Below are positions 58,940 through 64,000 of a stretch of 64,000 nt of DNA, piece after piece (position 1 is the first letter of the stretch; each line of letters begins with the position of its first letter). The translations under genes and the position numbers were made by a program. The notes under the pieces were generated by a model. It was given only the letters and a program-made list of their open reading frames with translations, was not told where the DNA came from and ran no database searches. Origin of the DNA: Nitrospirillum amazonense (GTDB lineage Bacteria; Pseudomonadota; Alphaproteobacteria; Azospirillales; Azospirillaceae). The DNA is taken from contig NZ_VITV01000005.1 in assembly GCF_007828035.1 (NCBI RefSeq), positions 434,001 through 498,000 on the forward strand, in the 5' to 3' direction.

Positions 58940-59668
58940 ATGCAGCATCAGATCATGAATTTCGTGGCCTTGGGCGCCAATCCGGCGGCGGACCTGTCGG
59001 CCCTCAGCCTGTTCATGACGGCCAATTGGCTGGTCAAGGCCATCATGCTGGGGCTGCTGGCGGCCTCGGTCTGGGTGTGGGCCATCATCTTCGACAAGTC
59101 GATCAAGCTGCGCCGCATGAAGGCCGCCGCCGCCGATTTCGAGGAGCAGTTCTGGTCCGGCGGTTCGCTGGACCAGCTGTATGAAGAGGTGGGCAAGGCC
59201 CCCGGCGATCCGCTGTCCGCAACCTTCGCCGCCGGCATGCGCGAATGGCGCCACGCCAATGAGCGCGGGCTGACCTCCTCCGGCGCCATGCGCGCCAACC
59301 TGGCCCAACGCATCGAGCGCGTCATGTCCGTGACCGTCAGCCGCGAGATGGCGCAGACGGAACGCTACATCACCGTGCTGGCCACCGTCGGGTCCAACGC
59401 CCCCTTCGTCGGCCTGCTGGGTACGGTGTGGGGCATCATGCACAGCTTCACCAGCATCGCGGCGGCCGGCAACACCAGCCTGGCGGTCGTGGCCCCCTCC
59501 ATCGCCGAGGCGCTGTTCGCCACGGCCCTGGGCCTGGTGGCGGCCATCCCGGCCAGCATCGCCTACAACAAGTTCTCTTCCGACATCGCCCGCTTCGGCG
59601 ACCGGCTGGACTCATTCGTGACAGAATTCAGCGCCATCCTGCAGCGCCACCTGGAAGAGCGGGGCTGA
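58940..59668 (+). CDS. tolQ: Tol-Pal system protein TolQ
   Basis: This 242-residue inner-membrane channel subunit has three TM helices: ANWLVKAIMLGLLAASVWVW near the N-terminus, then APFVGLLGTVWGIMHSFTSI and AEALFATALGLVAAIPASI. The TolQ/ExbB core residues are intact. With TolR it uses the proton gradient to drive TolA. ATG 58940 has GAGAG five bases upstream; GTG 58928 would add four residues. It is followed by tolR one base after its stop. Confidence 0.95.
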   Translation: MQHQIMNFVALGANPAADLSALSLFMTANWLVKAIMLGLLAASVWVWAIIFDKSIKLRRMKAAAADFEEQFWSGGSLDQLYEEVGKAPGDPLSATFAAGMREWRHANERGLTSSGAMRANLAQRIERVMSVTVSREMAQTERYITVLATVGSNAPFVGLLGTVWGIMHSFTSIAAAGNTSLAVVAPSIAEALFATALGLVAAIPASIAYNKFSSDIARFGDRLDSFVTEFSAILQRHLEERG

Positions 59669-59669
59669 C

Positions 59670-60119
59670 ATGGGCGCGTCGCTATCGGGAAAGCAGTCCA
59701 CCGGCCGGGGGCGGCGCCGCGCCCGGCCCATGGCCGACATCAACGTGACGCCCATGGTGGACGTCATGCTGGTGCTGCTCATCATCTTCATGGTGACGGC
59801 ACCCCTGCTGACCGTGGGCGTGCCGGTCGACCTGCCCAAAAGCAAGGCCCCGGCCATCCCCGGCCAGGACGAGCCGCTGGTCGTATCCATCCGCGACAAC
59901 GGCGACGTCTACCTCAACGAGACCAAGACGGACTTGACCGACCTGGTGCCGCGCCTGGAAGCCATCAGCCAGAACAACGCCGACGCGCGCATCTTCGTGC
60001 GAGGCGACAAGTCCCTGGCCTATGGCCGCATCGTCGAGGTCATGGGGGCGATCAGCAGCGCCGGCTACAAGAAGGTGTCGCTGATCGCGCAATTGCCTGA
60101 CACCCCGGCCCGTCGCTAG
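59670..60119 (+). CDS. tolR: Tol-Pal system protein TolR
   Basis: This 149-residue protein has one TM with the functional Asp31 (DINVTPMVDVMLVLLIIFMV), the proton-translocating residue, and a periplasmic ExbD/TolR domain (PVDLPKSKAPAIPGQDEPLVVSIRDNGDVYLNE, then RGDKSLAYGRIVEVMGAISSAGYKKVSLIA). An N-terminal basic stretch (TGRGRRRARPMAD) is cytosolic. It forms the TolQR motor. tolA begins 20 bases downstream. Confidence 0.96.
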   Translation: MGASLSGKQSTGRGRRRARPMADINVTPMVDVMLVLLIIFMVTAPLLTVGVPVDLPKSKAPAIPGQDEPLVVSIRDNGDVYLNETKTDLTDLVPRLEAISQNNADARIFVRGDKSLAYGRIVEVMGAISSAGYKKVSLIAQLPDTPARR

Positions 60120-60139
60120 CAGGAAGCCAGACCGATCCC

Positions 60140-61096
60140 ATGCGTCCGGCCATCATCTTTTCCGTCGTCCTGCACGTCGCGCTGCTGCTGCTGGCGATCC
60201 TTGGCCTGCCTTTGCTGAAAAGCGAACCGCTGGTCATGTCGGAGCCTGTGGCGGTGGAGATGGACATCAGCGAGCTGACCAACACCTCGGTCAAGCCGCC
60301 GGAAACCCCGCAGCCGCCGGCGCCCAAGGCGCCCGAGCCGCAGCCCGACCCGACCCCGCCCACCCCGCCGCAGCAGCAGGCCGAGGCTGAGCCGACTCCG
60401 CCGCCGCCGGAAAAGGTGCCGGAGCAGCCGACCCCGCCCGAGCCGCCCAAGCCGGAACCGCCCAAGCCCGCGCCCACCCCGCCGCCCCCGCCGGAGCCCG
60501 AGGCCCTGCCCATCAAGAAGATGGAGGTGCCCAAGGTGGAAGAGCAGAAGACGGTGGAGCTGGAACAGCCCAAGCCCGTGCCGAAGCCGGAACCGAAGCC
60601 CGAGCCGCCCAAGCCGGAACCCAAGAAGCCTGAGCCGCCGAAGAAGGATACGCCGTCCCTGGACAGCATCCTGAAGAACGTGGACAAGCTGAAGGAAGAC
60701 AAGCCCAAGGACACGGCGAAGGACACCCCGGCGAAAGACACGCCGAAGACACAGCAGACCTCGGTCGCTCAGCCTCAATCCGACCATCTTTCGGCGTCAG
60801 AACAGGATGCCCTGCGCTCGCAATTGGCGGGTTGCTGGGCAGTGCCGGCTGGCGGCAAGGATGTGGACAAGATGAGCGCCGACATTCGCGTCACCTTCGA
60901 CAGTTCCATGCGCGTCACCAAGGTGGACTACGTGTCCGGCAACGGCTCGCTGTCCAACCCAACGTACCGCAGCTTCGTGGAAAGCACCCTCCGCGCGCTG
61001 CAGAAGGATCAGTGTTCGACCTTGCGCCTGCCCAAGGAAAAGTACGGCGGGGCCGGGTCCATCGTGTTCACGTTCAGCCCGAAGGACATGTTCTGA
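60140..61096 (+). CDS. tolA: Tol-Pal system protein TolA
   Basis: This 318-residue energy transducer has an N-terminal TM anchor (about 3-25, [18 protein letters not shown]) and a very Pro/Lys/Glu-rich domain II (about 50-195). Domain II is made of PxPP-type runs including [10 protein letters not shown], unlike the Ala/Lys-rich E. coli version. The C-terminal domain III begins near [23 protein letters not shown]. It links the TolQR motor to Pal and TolB across the periplasm. The stop TGA overlaps the tolB ATG. Confidence 0.93.
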   Translation: MRPAIIFSVVLHVALLLLAILGLPLLKSEPLVMSEPVAVEMDISELTNTSVKPPETPQPPAPKAPEPQPDPTPPTPPQQQAEAEPTPPPPEKVPEQPTPPEPPKPEPPKPAPTPPPPPEPEALPIKKMEVPKVEEQKTVELEQPKPVPKPEPKPEPPKPEPKKPEPPKKDTPSLDSILKNVDKLKEDKPKDTAKDTPAKDTPKTQQTSVAQPQSDHLSASEQDALRSQLAGCWAVPAGGKDVDKMSADIRVTFDSSMRVTKVDYVSGNGSLSNPTYRSFVESTLRALQKDQCSTLRLPKEKYGGAGSIVFTFSPKDMF

Positions 61097-62430
61097 TGAC
61101 CACGCGACAGACGCTAACCGCCTTACGGCGCGCCATCGCCCTGGCTGCCGTGATGATTATGGCGGTCGCGGTTCAGGCCAAGGCCGAGCTGCATCTCGAT
61201 ATCACCACGGGCAATGTCCAGCCGCTGCCCATCGCCGTCACCCAGTTCTATGGTGAGGCGGTGGGCGCGCAGATCGCCAACGTGGTCGAGGCCGACCTGG
61301 AACGCTCCGGCCTGTTCCGCCCGCTGGACCACCGCGCCTTCATCCAGACGCCGGACCAGCTGGCCAATGGGTTACCGCGCTATGGCGACTGGAAGGTCAT
61401 CAACGCCCAGGCCCTGGTCAGCGGCACCGCCAGCGTGCAGCCCGACGGCCGCCTGAAGGTGGAATTCCGCCTGTTCGACGTGCTGGCGCAGCAGCAGCTG
61501 ACCGGCCTGGCCTACTTCACCCAGCCCGACGGCTGGCGCCGTATCGCCCACATCATCGCCGACGCCATCTATAAGCGCATCACGGGCGAGGATGGCTACT
61601 TCGACACCCGCATCGTCTACATCGCCGAATCAGGTCCGGCGACGGCGCGGCAGAAGCGGCTGGCCATTATGGACCAGGATGGCGAGAACAACCTGTATTT
61701 GACCGATGGCCGGGTGCTGGTGTTAACGCCGCGTTTCTCGCCCACGGCTCAGGAAATTACATACCTGAGTTACTTCAACAACAGGCCTAGGGTGTACATC
61801 TTCAATGTGGACACCGGCCGGCAGGAAGTTTTGGGTGACTTCCCCGGCATGACCTTCGCCCCGCGTTTCTCGCCCGACGGCAACAAGGTCATCATGAGCC
61901 TGGCCCAGAACGGCAACACCGACATCTATCTGCTGGACCTGCGCACCCGCCGACAGACCCGCCTGACCGACAATCCGGCCATTGACACCGCGCCGTCTTT
62001 CTCGCCCGACGGAAGTAAAATTACTTTCGAATCTGATAGAGGCGGAAGTCAGCAGATCTATACAATGAATGCTGATGGCACGAATGTTCAGCGCATTACT
62101 TTCGGTGCCGGCAAGTATGGCACGCCGGTGTGGTCGCCCCGCGGTGACCTCATCGCCTTCACACGGATCAACGGTGGCCGGTTCTCAATCGGCGTGATCC
62201 GCCCCGACGGTTCCGGTGAGCGTGAGCTGAGCACCGGTTACTTGGTTGAGGGCCCGACCTGGGCGCCCAACGGCCGTGTCCTGATGTATTTCAAGGAAAA
62301 GCCGACGGGTGAAGGCGGCCGTCAGCGCCAGGTCCGCCTCTACTCCATCGACCTCACCGGACGCAACGAACGGCAGATGCTGACGCCCACGGACGCCTCC
62401 GACCCCGCTTGGTCGCCCTTGATTCCGTGA
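61096..62430 (+). CDS. tolB: Tol-Pal system beta-propeller protein TolB
   Basis: This 444-residue periplasmic protein has a signal peptide ([18 protein letters not shown]), an N-terminal TolB domain ([30 protein letters not shown]) and a six-bladed propeller ([83 protein letters not shown]). It binds Pal and TolA. Start ATG 61096 overlaps the tolA stop. An internal stretch (62011-62100) is about 41% GC by hand count, well below its surroundings. Confidence 0.96.
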   Translation: MTTRQTLTALRRAIALAAVMIMAVAVQAKAELHLDITTGNVQPLPIAVTQFYGEAVGAQIANVVEADLERSGLFRPLDHRAFIQTPDQLANGLPRYGDWKVINAQALVSGTASVQPDGRLKVEFRLFDVLAQQQLTGLAYFTQPDGWRRIAHIIADAIYKRITGEDGYFDTRIVYIAESGPATARQKRLAIMDQDGENNLYLTDGRVLVLTPRFSPTAQEITYLSYFNNRPRVYIFNVDTGRQEVLGDFPGMTFAPRFSPDGNKVIMSLAQNGNTDIYLLDLRTRRQTRLTDNPAIDTAPSFSPDGSKITFESDRGGSQQIYTMNADGTNVQRITFGAGKYGTPVWSPRGDLIAFTRINGGRFSIGVIRPDGSGERELSTGYLVEGPTWAPNGRVLMYFKEKPTGEGGRQRQVRLYSIDLTGRNERQMLTPTDASDPAWSPLIP

Positions 62431-62497
62431 TAAGCCCACAGTACTTTCGCAGCGCAAGAGCGACGTAAGACTTGTCGGTCTACAGAGACGGGAATAA

Positions 62498-62531
62498 GTG
62501 GCGGTGGCGGCTTGACAGCTGCCGCCGCCAC
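62498..62531 (+). promoter_or_regulatory. Large hairpin in the tolB-pal intergenic region
   Basis: GTGGCGGTGGCGGC (62498-62511) pairs with GCTGCCGCCGCCAC (62518-62531) through a TTGACA loop (two G-U pairs). There is no U-tract. It may be an attenuator or a 3'-end stabiliser of the tolB message. Pal starts about 70 bases later. Confidence 0.6.
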
Positions 62532-62604
62532 CTCACTTCAATCGAGATCGCGGTCGCGATAATAGCAATCCCACTTTAAAGTTGTCCGTAGGGGGTCTCA
62601 AACT

Positions 62605-63108
62605 ATGCGCATGAACTATCTGAGCCTGTGTGCTGCTCTGGCCCTGGTGGCCGCTTGCTCCTCCACCCCGGAGAAGAAGGCTGAAGTCGCCACCGGCGGT
62701 ACCGCCACCACCACCACCACGCCGCCGGCCGCCAAGCCGACCGGCCCGGTCCCGGGTTCCAAGGAAGACTTCGTGGTCAACGTTGGTGACCGCGTGTTCT
62801 TCGGCTACGACAAGTTCGACCTGACCCCGGAAGCCACCGCGACCCTGGATAAGCAGGCCGCCTGGCTGAAGAAGTATGGCCAGGTCACCATCACGATCGA
62901 AGGCCACGCTGACGAGCGCGGCACCCGCGAGTACAACCTCGCCCTGGGTGAGCGTCGCGCCAACGCCGTGAAGAACTACCTGACCGCCACCGGCGTCGAC
63001 CTGGCCCGCGTGCAGGTGATCAGCTACGGCAAGGAGCGTCCCGCCGTCCTCGGTTCCAACGAGGCCGCCTGGGCGCAGAACCGTCGCGGCGTGACGGTCA
63101 TCAACTAA
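62605..63108 (+). CDS. pal: Peptidoglycan-associated lipoprotein Pal
   Basis: This 167-residue outer-membrane lipoprotein has MRMNYLSLCAALALVAAC (lipidated C18), a short Thr/Pro linker (GGTATTTTTPPAAKPTGP) and an OmpA-like domain with VFFGYDKFDLTPEATATLDKQ, ITIEGHADERGTREYNLALGERRANAVKNYL and GKERPAVLGSNEAAWAQNRRG. Residues contacting diaminopimelate (Asp and Arg in GHADERG...ERR) are intact. It anchors the outer membrane to the wall and is recycled by TolQRAB. A strong terminator follows. Confidence 0.97.
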   Translation: MRMNYLSLCAALALVAACSSTPEKKAEVATGGTATTTTTPPAAKPTGPVPGSKEDFVVNVGDRVFFGYDKFDLTPEATATLDKQAAWLKKYGQVTITIEGHADERGTREYNLALGERRANAVKNYLTATGVDLARVQVISYGKERPAVLGSNEAAWAQNRRGVTVIN

Positions 63109-63132
63109 GCTGCCCCATCCGGGTGGTTGGTT

Positions 63133-63179
63133 AAAAGGGCGCCGTTCGACCCCGTGGGGATCGAACGGCGCCTTTTTTC
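63133..63179 (+). terminator. Intrinsic terminator of pal
   Basis: A 12-bp perfect stem GGCGCCGTTCGA (63138-63149)/TCGAACGGCGCC (63161-63172), flanked by AAAA on the left and TTTTTTCTT on the right. Confidence 0.88.
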
Positions 63180-63374
63180 TTGGTGTCCGCTTTACTGTCC
63201 GCTTACTGGGCGAATAGTACTTTTGGCCAGAGTAATACTGCTTATGAGGTAAATGGGCCCGCGGACGCCCCTTCCGGGCGGGCGGGTCCCGCGCTAAGGT
63301 CGCGCTTGGCGGGCCGCCGGGCCCTTGCCAAGCTTGTCTTCCGTTCCCCGCTGATTCTTCCCCGGAACCGATCC

Positions 63375-64000
63375 ATGACGCCGTCGCTGTCGTCCCCGAC
63401 CCTTTCCCCTTCCCACAACCGTGGCGGCCGCCGCTGGTGGCAGGGCGCTTCCCGTTGGATGGCGCTGTGCAGCATGGCCGCCCTGGTCGCCGTCCCGCTG
63501 CTCACGCCGGCGCCGGCCGGGGCGCAAAGCCGGGACATGCAGGATCTGCTGAACCGCCTGTCCCGCCTGGAGACGGACGTGCAGACCTTGTCGCGGGACG
63601 TTTACCGCAACGGCGTCAAGCCCTCGGGCCCCATGACCGGCACCCCCGGTGGTGGCGGCTCGTCCGCGGCGGCGGAGATCGAGGTGCTGAAGCTGCAGAT
63701 GGAAACCCAGACGCAGCAGCAGACCGGCAAGTATGAGGAGCTGGCCTACCAGGTCAGCCAGATCAAGGAGCGGCTGGACAAGCTCTCGGCCGACATCGAC
63801 CTGCGCCTGCAGAAGCTGGAGGACAAGGCCGGTATCGGCCTGGGCGCCTCCACCGGTGGCGGCGATGCCGGCACCCCACCGTCATCCGACCTGAAGGGCG
63901 GCGGCAAGCCGCCGCTGCCCGGCACCGACACCGGCCCGGTGCCGCCCCCGGGCGGGGCCAAGGGCGGCGCCCCGGCCACGGCGCCCGCCGACTCCGGTGG
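63375..64000 (+). CDS. cpoB: Cell division coordinator CpoB/YbgF (partial)
   Basis: The frame opens at ATG 63375 and stays open to the window end without a stop. The N-terminus MTPSLSSPTLSPSHNRGGRRWWQ precedes a hydrophobic signal region (MALCSMAALVAVPLLTPAPAGA-QS). YbgF-type coiled coil follows: RDMQDLLNRLSRLETDVQTLSRDVYRNG and QTQQQTGKYEELAYQVSQIKERLDKLSADIDLRLQKLED. Beyond it is a Gly/Pro-rich linker before the (absent) TPR domain. CpoB links Tol-Pal to PBP1B during division. The C-terminal TPR part lies outside the window. Confidence 0.88.
   Translation, partial: MTPSLSSPTLSPSHNRGGRRWWQGASRWMALCSMAALVAVPLLTPAPAGAQSRDMQDLLNRLSRLETDVQTLSRDVYRNGVKPSGPMTGTPGGGGSSAAAEIEVLKLQMETQTQQQTGKYEELAYQVSQIKERLDKLSADIDLRLQKLEDKAGIGLGASTGGGDAGTPPSSDLKGGGKPPLPGTDTGPVPPPGGAKGGAPATAPADSG

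Overview
The window is a contiguous stretch of high-GC bacterial chromosome with dense, short-spaced genes on both strands and no phage, IS or plasmid modules. Gene content and order point to an alphaproteobacterium of the Rhodospirillales, most likely an Azospirillum/Nitrospirillum/Niveispirillum relative. The evidence is an RcdA-type (DUF1465) cell-cycle protein, DUF4169 and YdcH small proteins, Zn-independent L36 and L31, a perfect Irr-type iron box, livHMGF, zapA-6S RNA-fau, and ruvCAB followed directly by ybgC-tolQRAB-pal-cpoB. The genus is inferred from protein character, not from a database search.

0-13 kb: a partial cold-shock gene, an NtrC-class sigma-54 activator, a methyltransferase, rpmJ, two tandem M13 zinc endopeptidases (one soluble and periplasmic, one lipoprotein), pfkA with a TIGR02444 gene, ydcH-purE-purK, and a divergent TetR/VOC pair with two adjacent perfect palindromes. 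13-21 kb: a patatin-like lipase, prpE, an hsp20 gene with a ROSE-like leader, rcdA, rpmE, and an MsbA-like ABC exporter. 21-30 kb: a BrnT toxin with an XRE antitoxin, a branched-chain amino-acid ABC transporter lacking an adjacent binding protein, an XRE-cupin/GNAT pair, gamma-glutamyltranspeptidase, and two small envelope proteins. 30-43 kb: efp and suhB, an OmpR/EnvZ-type two-component system divergent from a MipA/OmpV porin, glutathione peroxidase under an Irr-like box, a three-gene OmpA/MotA-like/MotB-like envelope locus, a LysR/metallo-hydrolase pair, a FemAB-like gene, epmA, and a Phd/VapC toxin-antitoxin pair.

43-53 kb: thiE, class I aldolase, a 1020-residue propeller-GGDEF sensor, gap and tkt, all on the minus strand. 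This resembles the tkt-gap-pgk-fba cluster common in Proteobacteria, but with pgk absent and the sensor gene in its place. 52.6-64 kb: all plus strand, with a coiled-coil/zapA pair, 6S RNA, fau, a YmdB-like phosphodiesterase, yebC, ruvCAB and the complete Tol-Pal operon, which runs off the window inside cpoB.

Functional links: PfkA, aldolase, GAPDH and transketolase cover central sugar-phosphate metabolism. EF-P with its probable modifier EpmA, plus YebC, form a polyproline-translation theme next to proline-rich envelope proteins. Tol-Pal and the MotAB-like locus are two separate predicted ion-driven cell-envelope machines. Several convergent gene pairs end inside perfect hairpins that contain the stop codons.
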